Origin: Psychroserpens sp. Hel_I_66
Lineage (GTDB): Bacteria > Bacteroidota > Bacteroidia > Flavobacteriales > Flavobacteriaceae
Direction: 5' to 3'
Assembly: GCF_000799465.1 (NCBI RefSeq)
Contig: NZ_JUGU01000001.1
Coordinates: 3,678,501 to 3,742,500, forward strand
Length of the DNA stretch: 64,000 nt
The notes below the pieces were generated by a model, which did not search any database, was not told the DNA's origin, and worked only from the letters and a program-made list of their open reading frames with translations. Position numbers and translations under genes: made by a program. This document shows, piece after piece, positions 46,375 to 56,582 of the stretch. Position 1 is the stretch's first letter; every line of letters begins with the position of its first letter.

Positions 46375-47712
46375 ATGAAGAAAGAGAGATTAGTTATACT
46401 GGGAGGAGGAGAAAGTGGAGTGGGAACTGCGCTTTTAGGAAAGGCAAAGGGTTATGATGTTTTTGTTTCAGATCAAGGAATAATAAAAGAAAAGTACAAA
46501 GAAGTTCTTATACATAATGAGATTGAATTTGAGGGTGGGAAACATTCCGAAGAAAAGATTCTAACTGCTAAGATGGTGATGAAAAGTCCGGGAATTCCAG
46601 ACAAAGCACCGCTTGTAAAACAGATTAGAGCTAACGGGATTGAAATTGTTTCAGAAATTGAATTTGCATCAAAATTTACTAATGCAACGCTTGTGGGAAT
46701 CACAGGTAGCAATGGTAAAACAACAACTGCAGCACTAACGCACCATCTCTTAAAACAGGAGCTGAATGTTGGTTTGGCAGGCAATATTGGAGATAGTTTT
46801 GCTAAACAGATTTTAGAAAAAAACCATCCAAACTATGTGTTGGAGATTAGCAGTTTTCAGTTGGATGATATCAAAGGTTTTAGACCGCATATTGCGGTTT
46901 TGACAAATATCACTCCAGATCATTTAGATAGATATGAATATCAATTTGAAAACTATATCGCCTCAAAATTCAGGATTGCCGAAAACCAGACCAAAGAAGA
47001 TTATTTCATTTATGATGCAGATGATGAAGTGATTGAAAAGTGGTTGAAAGCACATCCTGTACAATCCACATTATTGCCATTTTCATTGACAAAAACCATT
47101 GAAAATGGAGCGTATTTAGACAAAGAAAATATAAAAATAACAATAGATAATAACCAGATAATTATGCCAACAAAAAATTTAGCTTTAGAGGGTAAACACA
47201 ATATTAAAAATGCAATGGCTGCCTCAACTGTGGCGCACTTGCTTAAAATTAGAAAGCAAACCATAAGAGAAAGCTTAGAGAATTTTCAAGGTGTTGAGCA
47301 TCGCTTGGAAAACGTACTTAAGATAAACAAAGTACAATATATCAATGACTCAAAAGCAACAAATGTAAATGCAACCTATTATGCCTTAGAAAGTATGGAT
47401 GCGCCAACGGTTTGGATTGTGGGAGGCGTTGACAAAGGGAATGATTATCAAGAGTTATTTCAATTTGTAAATGAAAAAGTAAAAGCAATCATTTGCTTGG
47501 GCGTTGATAATAAAAAGTTGATGGACAGTTTTGGTAATATGGTAGATATTATTGTTGAAACTGAATATATGAGCGAGGCAGTTAAAATTGCTTATAAAAT
47601 AGCAGAAGCAGGAGAAAACGTACTATTATCGCCAGCTTGTGCAAGTTTTGATTTGTTCGAAAACTATGAAGATAGAGGTCGTCAATTCAAAGATGCAGTT
47701 AGAAATTTGTAA
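46375..47712 (+). CDS. murD: UDP-MurNAc-alanine--D-glutamate ligase
   Basis: Adds D-glutamate to UDP-MurNAc-L-Ala. The 445-residue protein has an N-terminal nucleotide-like domain (LVILGGGESGVGTALLGKAKG), the ATP motif GITGSNGKTTTAALTHHLL, the acid motif NITPDHLDRYEY and the C-terminal NDSKATNVNATYYALES with WIVGGVDKGNDY. Spacing to mraY is 73 bases, the loosest junction up to this point in the cluster. Confidence 0.94.
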   Translation: MKKERLVILGGGESGVGTALLGKAKGYDVFVSDQGIIKEKYKEVLIHNEIEFEGGKHSEEKILTAKMVMKSPGIPDKAPLVKQIRANGIEIVSEIEFASKFTNATLVGITGSNGKTTTAALTHHLLKQELNVGLAGNIGDSFAKQILEKNHPNYVLEISSFQLDDIKGFRPHIAVLTNITPDHLDRYEYQFENYIASKFRIAENQTKEDYFIYDADDEVIEKWLKAHPVQSTLLPFSLTKTIENGAYLDKENIKITIDNNQIIMPTKNLALEGKHNIKNAMAASTVAHLLKIRKQTIRESLENFQGVEHRLENVLKINKVQYINDSKATNVNATYYALESMDAPTVWIVGGVDKGNDYQELFQFVNEKVKAIICLGVDNKKLMDSFGNMVDIIVETEYMSEAVKIAYKIAEAGENVLLSPACASFDLFENYEDRGRQFKDAVRNL

Positions 47713-47787
47713 GTAATTAAAACGAAAGCAGAAATCTTATTAATAACAATAAAATAACCTCTGCATCGTAAGATAGATTGACAAAAA

Positions 47788-48981
47788 ATGCAAACACTAT
47801 TCAAAAACATAAAAGGAGATCGGTTAATTTGGGCAATTGCTGCATTACTGGCAATTTTCTCATTTCTTCCTGTGTATAGTGCTGCCAGTAATTTAGCATA
47901 TGTTGGAGGTTCTGGAAGTACGTTCAGCTTTTTTGTAAAGCATTTTATGCACTTGTTTTTGGGCTTTGCTATCATGTATGGAGTTCATAAAATACCATAT
48001 CGCTATTTTCGGGGTTTATCTATGGTAATGATTCCAATTGTGATCGTTTTGTTGATTGTTACTATGCTTCAGGGTACAACAATTGATGGGGCAAACGCAA
48101 GTAGATGGATTCAAATACCGTTTGTTGGAATGTCATTTCAAACCTCTACTCTTGCAGCAGTTGTATTAATGGTCTACGTGGCAAGATACTTGTCAAAAAT
48201 TCAAGAAAGAGAGGTTAAATTCGTAGAAACATTATTGCCACTTTGGGCTCCGGTCTTTATAATACTCATTCTCATTTTGCCCGCAAATTTTTCTACAACT
48301 GCCATTATGTTTTTAATGGTGATGATGTTGACGTTTATTGGTGGTTATCCCATAAAATATATAGCGGTCATAATTGGTACTGGAATATTAGCATTGGCTC
48401 TTTTTGTGTTGATTGCGAAAGCATTTCCCGAGGTTATGCCAAATCGTATCGATACCTGGATGAGTCGTATAGAAAATTTTGCAAATGGTGAAGATACCGA
48501 AGCAGATTACCAGATTGAAAACGCAAAAATTGCGATTGCCTCTGGAGGAATTCAAGGGAAAGGACCGGGAAAAAGTACTCAAAAGAATATTTTGCCACAA
48601 TCCTCGTCAGATTTTATTTTCGCAATTATTATTGAGGAATACGGTTTGATAGGCGGTTTGGTGTTATTGGTGATGTACTCTTGGTTGCTATTTAGAATTG
48701 TAATTGTGTCTCAAAAATCGGGTACTATCTTCGGAAAATTGCTCGTATTAGGAGTAGGTCTTCCAATTATATTTCAAGCATTAATAAACATGGCAGTTGC
48801 AGTAGAATTATTTCCTGTTACTGGTCAAACATTGCCATTAATAAGTAGTGGAGGAACATCCATTTGGATGACCTGTCTCGCAGTTGGCATTATTTTAAGT
48901 GTAAGTGCCAAACGAGAGCAAATAAAAGAACAAGAAATTAATGAAGATAACCCGTTAGAAATTTTAAGTGAAGCATTGTAA
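47788..48981 (+). CDS. ftsW: Septal peptidoglycan glycosyltransferase FtsW
   Basis: SEDS-family polytopic membrane protein, 397 residues, polymerising lipid II at the septum together with FtsI. Ten helices are apparent; the conserved [20 protein letters not shown] segment, the [38 protein letters not shown] loop and [14 protein letters not shown] are all present. Its stop codon shares a base with the murG ATG. Confidence 0.93.
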   Translation: MQTLFKNIKGDRLIWAIAALLAIFSFLPVYSAASNLAYVGGSGSTFSFFVKHFMHLFLGFAIMYGVHKIPYRYFRGLSMVMIPIVIVLLIVTMLQGTTIDGANASRWIQIPFVGMSFQTSTLAAVVLMVYVARYLSKIQEREVKFVETLLPLWAPVFIILILILPANFSTTAIMFLMVMMLTFIGGYPIKYIAVIIGTGILALALFVLIAKAFPEVMPNRIDTWMSRIENFANGEDTEADYQIENAKIAIASGGIQGKGPGKSTQKNILPQSSSDFIFAIIIEEYGLIGGLVLLVMYSWLLFRIVIVSQKSGTIFGKLLVLGVGLPIIFQALINMAVAVELFPVTGQTLPLISSGGTSIWMTCLAVGIILSVSAKREQIKEQEINEDNPLEILSEAL

Positions 48982-50078
48982 TGAGTAACTATAAAATCAT
49001 ATTATCTGGAGGCGGAACAGGAGGACATATCTATCCTGCAATCGCTATCGCAGACGAATTGAAATCTCGTTTTCCCGACGCAGAGTTTTTATTCGTAGGC
49101 GCATTAGATCGTATGGAAATGGAGAAAGTACCACAAGCAGGTTATCAAATTGAAGGACTTTGGATTTCGGGAATTCAAAGAAAATTAACGTTAAGAAACC
49201 TAGCGTTCCCTTTTAAGCTCATTTCAAGTCTTTTAAAATCTAGAAAAATTATAAACACATTTAAACCAGACGTAGCTATTGGAACTGGCGGATTTGCAAG
49301 CGGACCATTATTAAAATCTGCGACCTCAAAAGGAATCCCTAGCTTGATACAAGAACAAAATTCTTATCCGGGAATTACCAATAAATTGTTGTCAAAGGAA
49401 GTCGATAAAATTTGTGTGGCTTATGAAGGTTTAGAGCAGTTTTTTCCGAAGAAAAAAATCATTTTAACCGGTAATCCTATTCGTAAAGATCTATTGGGAA
49501 TAGAAAACAAACATATAGAAGGTAAAGATGCTTTTGGATTAATCCACAGCAAACATACACTTTTGGTTTTGGGCGGAAGTTTAGGCGCTAGACGCGTAAA
49601 CCAGCTCATTGAAGAAAAACTAGACTATTTTCAATCGCAGAACATTCAAATAATTTGGCAATGTGGCAAATTGTATTATCAGCAATATAAACACCACAAT
49701 GAAATGGAAAACGTACAAGTACATGCGTTTTTAAATAATATGGACATGGCGTATGCAGCTGCAGATATCATTATTTCCAGAGCAGGAGCGAGCTCGGTTT
49801 CAGAGTTGTGTGTGGTAGGAAAACCAGTTATTTTTATTCCATCGCCAAACGTAGCAGAAGACCATCAAACTAAAAATGCAAAAGCTATTACAAATAAAAA
49901 CGCAGCAATTTTAATAAAAGAAAGCGAATTGAATACAGAGTTTGAAACTCAATTTGATGCTTTAATGATCTCTTCGGAAAAAAGAGAGGAATTAAGTAAC
50001 AACATAAAAAAATTAGCATTGGTAAATGCAACAAAGGATATCGCAGACCAGGTTGAAAAACTATTGAAAGCCAAATGA
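48981..50078 (+). CDS. murG: UDP-GlcNAc:lipid I N-acetylglucosaminyltransferase
   Basis: GT28 enzyme that converts lipid I to lipid II on the inner face of the membrane. The 365-residue protein has the G-loop [44 protein letters not shown] and the C-terminal [30 protein letters not shown]. It is coupled to ftsW in front and overlaps murC by four bases behind. Two octamer copies occur (49444, 49972). Confidence 0.95.
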   Translation: MSNYKIILSGGGTGGHIYPAIAIADELKSRFPDAEFLFVGALDRMEMEKVPQAGYQIEGLWISGIQRKLTLRNLAFPFKLISSLLKSRKIINTFKPDVAIGTGGFASGPLLKSATSKGIPSLIQEQNSYPGITNKLLSKEVDKICVAYEGLEQFFPKKKIILTGNPIRKDLLGIENKHIEGKDAFGLIHSKHTLLVLGGSLGARRVNQLIEEKLDYFQSQNIQIIWQCGKLYYQQYKHHNEMENVQVHAFLNNMDMAYAAADIIISRAGASSVSELCVVGKPVIFIPSPNVAEDHQTKNAKAITNKNAAILIKESELNTEFETQFDALMISSEKREELSNNIKKLALVNATKDIADQVEKLLKAK

Positions 50079-51427
50079 ATTTAGATAAAGCAAATAACAT
50101 TTATTTTATAGGTATTGGAGGCATCGGTATGTCTGCATTGGCTCGTTATTTTGTAGCTAAAGGATTGACTGTTGGTGGTTATGACAAAACGAAAAGTGAT
50201 AATACAGATGCGCTGGAAGATTTAGGGGTTTCAATTCATTTTGAAGATGATATTGAACTAATTGAGAACGCTTTTTTAGATATAAAAACAACCCAGATTA
50301 TTTACACACCAGCTATCCCAAAAACCCACAGTGAGCTCAACTATTTTATTTCAAATGGTTATGGGGTGATGAAACGATCTCAAGTTTTGGGAGAGATTAC
50401 AAAGCAAACCTTTTGTCTCGCAGTTGCTGGTACCCACGGAAAAACAACCACAACAAGCATTTTAGGCCATTTATTGAAGCAGTGTGATGTTGAGGTTACT
50501 GCATTTCTTGGCGGAATAAGTGAGAACTATAATTCAAATTTGATATTAAACGGAACAGAAGTAACCGTGGTTGAGGCAGATGAGTTTGATCGCTCGTTCT
50601 TAACATTGTCTCCAGACTTTGCGTGTATCACATCAATGGATGCAGATCATTTGGATATTTATGGCGATGCTTCAGAATTAATAAAATCATTTAAGGATTT
50701 TTCAGAAAGAATACAACCAAACGGAAAGCTGTTTGTCAAAAACGGATTGCCAATTAAAGGGATTACCTATGGTATCGAGGATGACAGCGATTATTCCGTA
50801 GAAAATATAAAAATTATAGATGGTAGCTATGTTTTTGATGTAAAGACACCAAAAGAGCTACTTAAAGATTTTAAATTTAGCCTACCAGGCAGACACAATC
50901 TGTCTAATGCATTAATAGCCTTGGCGATGTCTGTAGAATATGGCCTCCCTCAGCCACAGCTCGCCAAAGCTTTAGCGTCTTACAAAGGTGTGAAACGCAG
51001 GTTTACCTACCAGATCAAAACCGATGATTTAGTGTATATCGATGATTATGCTCACCATCCCGAAGAAATCAATGCGGTACACCAAGCGGTAAGGGAAATG
51101 TATCCAGATAAAGAGGTATTGGCGGTTTTTCAGCCACATTTGTTCAGTAGGACTAAAGACTTTGCTGATGATTTTGCTAAAAGTCTTTCGCAATTTGATG
51201 CCATTTTTCTATTGGATATTTATCCAGCTCGCGAATTGCCTATTGAAGGTATAACATCGCAATGGTTATTAGATAAAATACAAAATAAAAATAAAAGGCT
51301 GGTTCATAAATCAAATTTGATTGAGGCTATAAAAAACGAAAACATACCCATTATTTTAACTATTGGAGCTGGCGATATTGGAGAAGAAGTCAAACATATT
51401 AAAAAAGCACTGAGTTTTGCGAGTTAA
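50075..51427 (+). CDS. murC: UDP-MurNAc--L-alanine ligase
   Basis: First Mur ligase of the stem peptide, 450 residues. Motifs: [16 protein letters not shown] (UDP binding), [18 protein letters not shown] (ATP), [10 protein letters not shown], and [14 protein letters not shown] with FQPHLFSRT in the C-terminal domain. In this cluster murB, ddl and murF are absent between murC and ftsQ, a usual feature of flavobacterial dcw clusters. Confidence 0.95.
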   Translation: MNLDKANNIYFIGIGGIGMSALARYFVAKGLTVGGYDKTKSDNTDALEDLGVSIHFEDDIELIENAFLDIKTTQIIYTPAIPKTHSELNYFISNGYGVMKRSQVLGEITKQTFCLAVAGTHGKTTTTSILGHLLKQCDVEVTAFLGGISENYNSNLILNGTEVTVVEADEFDRSFLTLSPDFACITSMDADHLDIYGDASELIKSFKDFSERIQPNGKLFVKNGLPIKGITYGIEDDSDYSVENIKIIDGSYVFDVKTPKELLKDFKFSLPGRHNLSNALIALAMSVEYGLPQPQLAKALASYKGVKRRFTYQIKTDDLVYIDDYAHHPEEINAVHQAVREMYPDKEVLAVFQPHLFSRTKDFADDFAKSLSQFDAIFLLDIYPARELPIEGITSQWLLDKIQNKNKRLVHKSNLIEAIKNENIPIILTIGAGDIGEEVKHIKKALSFAS

Positions 51428-52136
51428 TTATAACTACATAAAAGTTGTTTTACTGCTAGTTTTAGTGGGCTTTCTGTATGCGTTTTCCAATGTAAGAAAT
51501 GCAACGAGAAAAGTTGAAGCGCCATATATAAAATTTATTGGAGATGATAACCTTTTCGTAACTCATGGGACTGTTAGTAAATTGTTAATACAAAATCAAC
51601 AGAGTGTTACGGATAAGCCTAAAGAAATTATAGATTTGAACGAATTAGAATCTGCCCTAAACTCTAATCCAATGATTAAGCAAGCACAGGTGTTTATGAG
51701 TGTAGATGGCTTAGTCACTGCTGAAATTGAACAAAAAAAACCTATTGCAAGAGTAAGCACAAATGCATCATATTACATTGATGAAACAGGCTCCTTTATG
51801 CCTTTGTCAACGAATTATACTGCACGCGTGCCTCTAATTATTGGGTTCATTGAGAAGAATGATTTGGCAAATGTACACGCTATTGCTAAAAAAATTCAAG
51901 AGGATGATTTTTTGGTGAAGCGGGTTGTGGCAATACATCAAAATGAGGATAAAACGATTGATTTAAAATTTAGGAATCATGATTTTAATATCCATCTAGG
52001 AACCATAGAGTTGCTAGATAAGAAAATTAACAATTTAAAAGCTTTTTATAAAAAAGCGATGAAAGACAACATATTAGATGATTACAAACGGGTTAATCTA
52101 AAGTTTGATAAGCAAGTAATTTGCACCAAAAAGTAA
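51417..52136 (+). CDS. ftsQ: Cell-division protein FtsQ
   Basis: A 239-residue bitopic membrane protein: one N-terminal helix (YIKVVLLLVLVGFLYAFS) and a periplasmic POTRA-like region (about 35-110, EIIDLNELESALNSNPMIKQAQVFMSVDGLVTAEIEQKKPIARV). Similarity is mostly structural, and the position between murC and ftsA decides. The start is a TTG at 51417, overlapping murC by 11 bases; no suitable ATG lies nearby. Confidence 0.85.
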   Translation: MRVNYNYIKVVLLLVLVGFLYAFSNVRNATRKVEAPYIKFIGDDNLFVTHGTVSKLLIQNQQSVTDKPKEIIDLNELESALNSNPMIKQAQVFMSVDGLVTAEIEQKKPIARVSTNASYYIDETGSFMPLSTNYTARVPLIIGFIEKNDLANVHAIAKKIQEDDFLVKRVVAIHQNEDKTIDLKFRNHDFNIHLGTIELLDKKINNLKAFYKKAMKDNILDDYKRVNLKFDKQVICTKK

Positions 52137-52139
52137 GAG

Positions 52140-53474
52140 ATGGAGAATAATAAAATTTCAGTAGGACTGGATATCGGAACCACCAAGATAGTGGCAATGA
52201 TTGGGCGAAAGAATGAATATGGCAAAGCCGAAATTTTAGGGATAGGAAAATCCAAAAGTTTAGGCGTGCATAGAGGTGTGGTTAATAATATAACACAAAC
52301 CATTCAATCTATACAGCAAGCTGTTCAAGAGGCAGAAGCAGAAGCAGGTTTGAAAATCGAGGATGTTACTGTTGGTATAGCAGGTCAACATATTAGAAGT
52401 TTACAGCATAGTGATTATATCACAAGAGCAAATTCTGAAGTGGTTATCGATGAAGAGGATATTGATCGCTTAATCAATCAAGTTCACAAATTGGTAATGC
52501 TCCCAGGCGAAGAAATTATTCATGTGTTACCTCAAGAATATAAAATTGATGGTCAGGCAGAGATTAAAGAACCAATCGGGATGTATGGTGGAAGACTTGA
52601 GGCGAATTTTCACGTGGTAGTTGGTCAAGTATCGTCTATTAGAAATATTGGGCGCTGTGTAAAAAGCTCAGGTTTAGAGCTAGAAGGCATTACATTAGAG
52701 CCATTAGCATCTGCCAATGCAGTTTTGAGCCAAGAAGAAAAAGAAGCAGGTGTTGCATTAATTGATATTGGTGGTGGTACAACAGATTTAGCGGTTTTTA
52801 AAGATGGTATTATTCGCCATACTGCTGTAATTCCTTTTGGAGGAAATGTGGTAACAGAAGATATCAAAGAAGGTTGCTCAATTATAGAAAAGCAAGCCGA
52901 ATTACTGAAAATAAAATTTGGATCTGCTTGGCCAGGCGAGAATAAAGACAATGAGATCGTTTCTATTCCTGGTTTAAGAGGTCGCGAGCCAAAAGAGATT
53001 ACTTTAAAAAATCTCTCTAAAATTATTCATGCTCGCGTTGTAGAAATTATAGAGCAAGTTTATGTTGAGATCAAAAACTATGGTCACGAGGAGCAGAAGA
53101 AAAAGTTAATAGCTGGTATTGTTTTAACTGGAGGAGGCAGCCAATTAAAACATTTAAAGCAGTTGGTTGAATACATCACTGGTATGGATACAAGAATAGG
53201 CTATCCTAACGAGCATCTAGCAGGCGGAAGTGACGAGGATATTGCGAGTCCGCTTTATGCAACTGCAGTAGGATTGGTGATGGATGGTTTAAAGCGTCAA
53301 GAGCGCAAACGTATCGAGAAAGAAGTTGAGGAAATGTCTACCGTAACAGTAGAAAATTCCGAAGAAAATATTGTGCAAGAAGAAGAAGTTATAGAGATTC
53401 CAAAAAAAGAGCGTAAGTCATTTTTGGATAAACTAACAGAACGCGTTAAGGATTTTTTGGATAACGCAGAATAA
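52140..53474 (+). CDS. ftsA: Cell-division protein FtsA
   Basis: Actin-like ATPase that ties FtsZ to the membrane. The 444-residue protein has SVGLDIGTTKIVAMIG, the 1C domain, ALIDIGGGTTDLAVFKDG and IVLTGGGSQLKHL. The C-terminus carries an acidic linker (EENIVQEEEVIEI) and an amphipathic membrane helix (KSFLDKLTERVKDFLDNAE). A 124-base leader with two hairpins separates it from ftsZ. Confidence 0.95.
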   Translation: MENNKISVGLDIGTTKIVAMIGRKNEYGKAEILGIGKSKSLGVHRGVVNNITQTIQSIQQAVQEAEAEAGLKIEDVTVGIAGQHIRSLQHSDYITRANSEVVIDEEDIDRLINQVHKLVMLPGEEIIHVLPQEYKIDGQAEIKEPIGMYGGRLEANFHVVVGQVSSIRNIGRCVKSSGLELEGITLEPLASANAVLSQEEKEAGVALIDIGGGTTDLAVFKDGIIRHTAVIPFGGNVVTEDIKEGCSIIEKQAELLKIKFGSAWPGENKDNEIVSIPGLRGREPKEITLKNLSKIIHARVVEIIEQVYVEIKNYGHEEQKKKLIAGIVLTGGGSQLKHLKQLVEYITGMDTRIGYPNEHLAGGSDEDIASPLYATAVGLVMDGLKRQERKRIEKEVEEMSTVTVENSEENIVQEEEVIEIPKKERKSFLDKLTERVKDFLDNAE

Positions 53475-53510
53475 TTGCGAGAATCGTCAATAAATAATTA
53501 TTAAAATTAG

Positions 53511-53577
53511 GGACAGGTTGGGGCTTGTCCATCAAATAAAGTAAAAAATAGTTGTGGTTAAAGTCAAGATTTAACCA
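53511..53577 (+). promoter_or_regulatory. Two hairpins in the ftsA-ftsZ spacer
   Basis: Hairpin 1: GGACAGG with CTTGTCC (53511-53530, one G-T pair). Hairpin 2: TGGTTAAA, seven-base loop, TTTAACCA (53555-53577, perfect 8 bp), ending 21 bases before the ftsZ ATG. Neither has a T-tract, so they are not plain terminators. Hairpin 2 could be a protein-binding palindrome or an mRNA structure near the ribosome site. Confidence 0.5.
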
Positions 53578-53598
53578 TACAATCAAAAAAGTAGGTTT

Positions 53599-55539
53599 AT
53601 GAGCAACAACAATGAATTAGGCAACATTGCATTTGATTTACCAAAAAACCAATCTAACGTCATTAAAGTGATTGGAGTTGGTGGAGGCGGAAGCAACGCC
53701 ATTAATCACATGTTTCTACAAGGGATTAAAGGAGTTGATTTTGTAATTTGTAATACAGATTCCCAAGCACTACAAAATAGTGGTGTACCAAACAAAATCC
53801 AATTAGGAGTTAACTTGACCGAAGGTTTAGGAGCAGGCGCAAATCCAGAAGTAGGTGAGCAGGCAGCCCTAGAGAGTTTAGAAGATTTACGTCGCATGTT
53901 AGATACCAATACAAAAATGGTGTTTATTACTGCGGGTATGGGTGGCGGAACAGGAACTGGAGCAGCACCAATCATCGCTAAACTAGCAAAAGAACTGGAT
54001 ATTTTAACTGTAGGTATCGTGACGATGCCATTTCAGTTTGAAGGTAAGACAAGAAATGAACAAGCAGCCAAGGGTATAGAAACATTACGTTCTCACGTAG
54101 ACTCATTGGTAGTTATCAATAACAACAAACTTCGTGAAGTTTATGGAAATCTAGGTTTCAAGGCAGGCTTCTCAAAAGCAGACGAAGTACTTTCTACAGC
54201 ATCTCGCGGTATTGCAGAAGTAATCACGCATCACTACACACAAAATATAGATTTACGTGATGCTAAAACCGTACTTAGTAACAGTGGTACTGCAATTATG
54301 GGATCTTCAACTGCATCTGGCAAAACAAGAGCGCAGGAAGCGATTATGAAGGCATTAGACTCTCCGTTGCTAAATGACAATAAAATTACTGGAGCTAAAA
54401 ACGTATTGTTGCTTATCGTTTCTGGTTCACAAGAGATTACCATTGATGAGATTGGGGAAATAAATGATCATATTCAAGTTGAAGCAGGCCATGGAGCTAA
54501 TATTATTATGGGTGTTGGAGAAGATGAATCTTTACAGGAATCAATTTCTGTTACCATCATAGCAACGGGTTTTGATTTAGATCAACAACATGAGATTTCC
54601 AATACAGAGCAAAAGAAAGTGATTCATGCTTTAGAAGATGATAGAAATGATGATGTTAGAGTGAAAGATAATGATCCAGCAATTATACGACCAGACATCA
54701 TTCTTGAAAAGGAAGAGAAAAAAGCTCCAGAAGTAGTTGTTCATACCTTAACAGATGAGGATGAGGATAATCAATTTTTTACCAATAAGGTAGAAACCGA
54801 TTTGATCACCACCACAGATATTATTAAAAATATGAGCGTGGTCTATGATGAGGTTTTAGACCATAAAATAAAAGAAGAAGATTTTGTCATCACTCCAGTC
54901 CAAGAAGTAAAGCAAGATGTAGTAGAGGAAGTAGAGGAAGAGCAAATTACCCTCACGTTCGACTTACCATTATCTTTTGGCGCTTCGGAAGAAAAAACAG
55001 AAGAACCGAAGGAAGAGGAAGACGATACAACAATTTTTACCTTAGAAGACGACGTAAAAGATCTAGAAGTAAAAGAACATGTAGAGATCATACCTGTTAC
55101 TGAAGCTAATGAAGAAGGTGAAAAACGTTATGCGCTAGATGATTTTATGACCTATGAGTCTGCAATGAATGAAACTAAAACTAAAAAGCAGCCAGAAGTT
55201 GAAGAAGAGATTGTCTTTGAGAAAAAGACCGTAAAGCCTGAAGTTACTGAAGAATATGTTGGAGAGGAAATTGATCCTATGAACAGTCCAATTTCAGATT
55301 TATTAAAAGAAAGAGCAGATGAGAGACGACGTAAAATGAAAGATTTCAACTACAAGTTCAATACTGCCAAAATTGATGAAATTGAGAAAGAACCTGCATA
55401 TAAAAGACAAGGTGTGAATTTACAGGATGCCCAGCATTCATCAGAAACCAACGCTTCAAGAACTTCTGTTTCCAGTGATGAGAACGACGATATTCAATTA
55501 AGAAGTAACAATTCATTTTTACACGACAACGTAGATTAG
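53599..55539 (+). CDS. ftsZ: Cell-division GTPase FtsZ with long acidic C-terminal extension
   Basis: Tubulin-like GTPase that forms the Z ring. Residues about 1-330 are the conserved core: KVIGVGGGGSNAINHM, the tubulin signature GGGTGTGAAPIIAKLAKEL and NNNKLREVYGN. The remaining 300 or so residues are an unusually long acidic, Glu/Asp-rich disordered linker, ending in a short basic/polar tail with RSNNSFLHDNVD. Total 646 residues, long compared with about 380-400 in most bacteria; long linkers are known in Bacteroidetes. A terminator follows. Confidence 0.96.
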   Translation: MSNNNELGNIAFDLPKNQSNVIKVIGVGGGGSNAINHMFLQGIKGVDFVICNTDSQALQNSGVPNKIQLGVNLTEGLGAGANPEVGEQAALESLEDLRRMLDTNTKMVFITAGMGGGTGTGAAPIIAKLAKELDILTVGIVTMPFQFEGKTRNEQAAKGIETLRSHVDSLVVINNNKLREVYGNLGFKAGFSKADEVLSTASRGIAEVITHHYTQNIDLRDAKTVLSNSGTAIMGSSTASGKTRAQEAIMKALDSPLLNDNKITGAKNVLLLIVSGSQEITIDEIGEINDHIQVEAGHGANIIMGVGEDESLQESISVTIIATGFDLDQQHEISNTEQKKVIHALEDDRNDDVRVKDNDPAIIRPDIILEKEEKKAPEVVVHTLTDEDEDNQFFTNKVETDLITTTDIIKNMSVVYDEVLDHKIKEEDFVITPVQEVKQDVVEEVEEEQITLTFDLPLSFGASEEKTEEPKEEEDDTTIFTLEDDVKDLEVKEHVEIIPVTEANEEGEKRYALDDFMTYESAMNETKTKKQPEVEEEIVFEKKTVKPEVTEEYVGEEIDPMNSPISDLLKERADERRRKMKDFNYKFNTAKIDEIEKEPAYKRQGVNLQDAQHSSETNASRTSVSSDENDDIQLRSNNSFLHDNVD

Positions 55540-55572
55540 TAGCAAATTTAGTTTAGTGTTTCACACTTTGTT

Positions 55573-55606
55573 AAACCCAAAAATTTGAAATATAATTTTT
55601 GGGTTT
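55573..55606 (+). terminator. Terminator after ftsZ
   Basis: AAACCCAAAAATT / AATTTTTGGGTTT, a 13-bp perfect stem with an eight-base loop, followed by further T. It closes the dcw transcript 33 bases past ftsZ. Confidence 0.88.
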
Positions 55607-55688
55607 TTTATGTTTTATACTGAAATTTTAGCACCAGATTATAAGTTGAGTTTTGTTATCTTCGCAGTTAAATAAAACAGAATCTAAC

Positions 55689-56132
55689 ATGAGTTTACAA
55701 ACGGACATAATGGCTGCTATGAAAGAAGCCATGAAAGCTAAAGATCAAACAGCATTGGCTGCTCTAAGAGCAGTAAAATCTGAACTATTGCTTGCTCAAA
55801 CCTCTGGAGAAGGAGAATTGAACGAAGAGCAGGAAATTAAGATTTTATCCAAATTAGTAAAGCAGCGTAAAGATAGTGCTGCTATTTTTGCTGAACAGAA
55901 TCGTGAGGATTTATCTGAGCCAGAACTGGCACAAGCAGAAGTTATTAGCAAGTTTTTACCTGCACAACTTACTGAAGAAGAGATAACTGTTGAAGTCATG
56001 AAAACTATTGCATCTACAGGTGCAGAAGGTATGAAAGACATGGGTAAGGTTATGGGCATTGTGAATTCAAAATTAGCAGGACAGGCTGATGGGAAGACGA
56101 TTTCTAATATAGTAAAAGCGAAATTATCTTAA
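55689..56132 (+). CDS. GatB/YqeY domain protein
   Basis: A 147-residue helical protein of the YqeY family, related to the tRNA-binding tail domain of GatB. I choose the ATG at 55689 (MSLQTDIMAAMKEAMKAKD); the frame opens earlier at a TTG, which adds non-conserved residues. The motif LAALRAVKSELLLAQTS and the C-terminal GMKDMGKVMGIVNSKLAGQADGKTISNIVK are typical. Its role is not well established in bacteria; binding to tRNA or an amidotransferase complex is likely. It regularly follows ftsZ in flavobacteria. Confidence 0.88.
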   Translation: MSLQTDIMAAMKEAMKAKDQTALAALRAVKSELLLAQTSGEGELNEEQEIKILSKLVKQRKDSAAIFAEQNREDLSEPELAQAEVISKFLPAQLTEEEITVEVMKTIASTGAEGMKDMGKVMGIVNSKLAGQADGKTISNIVKAKLS

Positions 56133-56162
56133 CATAAGATACCTGCTTTTGCAGATGTAATT

Positions 56163-56236
56163 GGCCTCGTAGTTCAACTGGATAGAATATCAGATTTCGG
56201 CTCTGAGGGTTGGAGGTTCGAATCCTCTCGAGGTCA
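56163..56236 (+). tRNA. tRNA-Arg (anticodon TCG)
   Basis: Cloverleaf: acceptor GGCCTCG/CGAGGTC (one G-T pair), D arm GTTC/GAAT, anticodon arm TCAGA-TTTCGGC-TCTGA giving TCG, T arm GGAGG-TTCGAAT-CCTCT. No CCA is encoded (the next bases are CGA). This differs from the tRNA-Phe gene in this window, which does encode CCA. Confidence 0.93.
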
Positions 56237-56248
56237 CGAATAAATCAA

Positions 56249-56300
56249 AAAAACCTAAGCGTTAAATCAAGCTCGCTTGAATTTATAAGCTTAGGTTTTT
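56249..56300. terminator. Nested-hairpin terminator after tRNA-Arg
   Basis: Outer stem AAAAACCTAAGC / GCTTAGGTTTTT, enclosing a second inverted repeat TCAAG-CTCG-CTTGA. T-runs lie on both sides. It begins 12 bases past the tRNA. Confidence 0.85.
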
Positions 56301-56582
56301 GATTTTTAGAGAGGAGTTTTATAAGATACCTAGCAATCCTGTAAAGCTTTCCCTTGATATCGTAAAATTAAATCTTAATGTAATGTAAACGTTATAAAGT
56401 GTTTTTAATCCCAAAAGCAATCGGGAGAAACCCGCTGAGAATGTATAGAGCTCTTTACTGATTATTTTATGTAATGGGTATGTAGTCAAGCTTGATTGTT
56501 TTGCTATTTTGAGATTTTAGTATTTTTAAGCGATGACTTTTTAGCAATTAAAATTTCCGAAGAAAAAAAATAAAGTTTTAGA
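56301..56582. other. Gene-free stretch before the MtfA-like gene
   Basis: About 280 bases without an ORF or a convincing RNA fold. It includes a short CGGG/CCCG hairpin near 56423 and a TCAAGCTTGA palindrome near 56490. A copy of the TTCCGAAG octamer lies at 56555, 21 bases from the next start codon. The promoter of the downstream gene should be here, but no clean -7/-33 pair is seen. Confidence 0.5.
56555..56562 (+). repeat. Intergenic copy of the over-represented TTCCGAAG octamer
   Basis: TTCCGAAG followed by AAAAAAAA; this is the only one of the 42 copies that lies clearly outside a gene. It has the same A-rich 3' flank as most of the copies inside genes. Confidence 0.7.

Noticed and set aside
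56410..56450. Possible riboswitch (bases ACCCGCTGAGA recall the TPP element)
   Set aside because: Only a few bases match; the remaining conserved TPP helices are missing and the downstream gene is not a thiamine gene.
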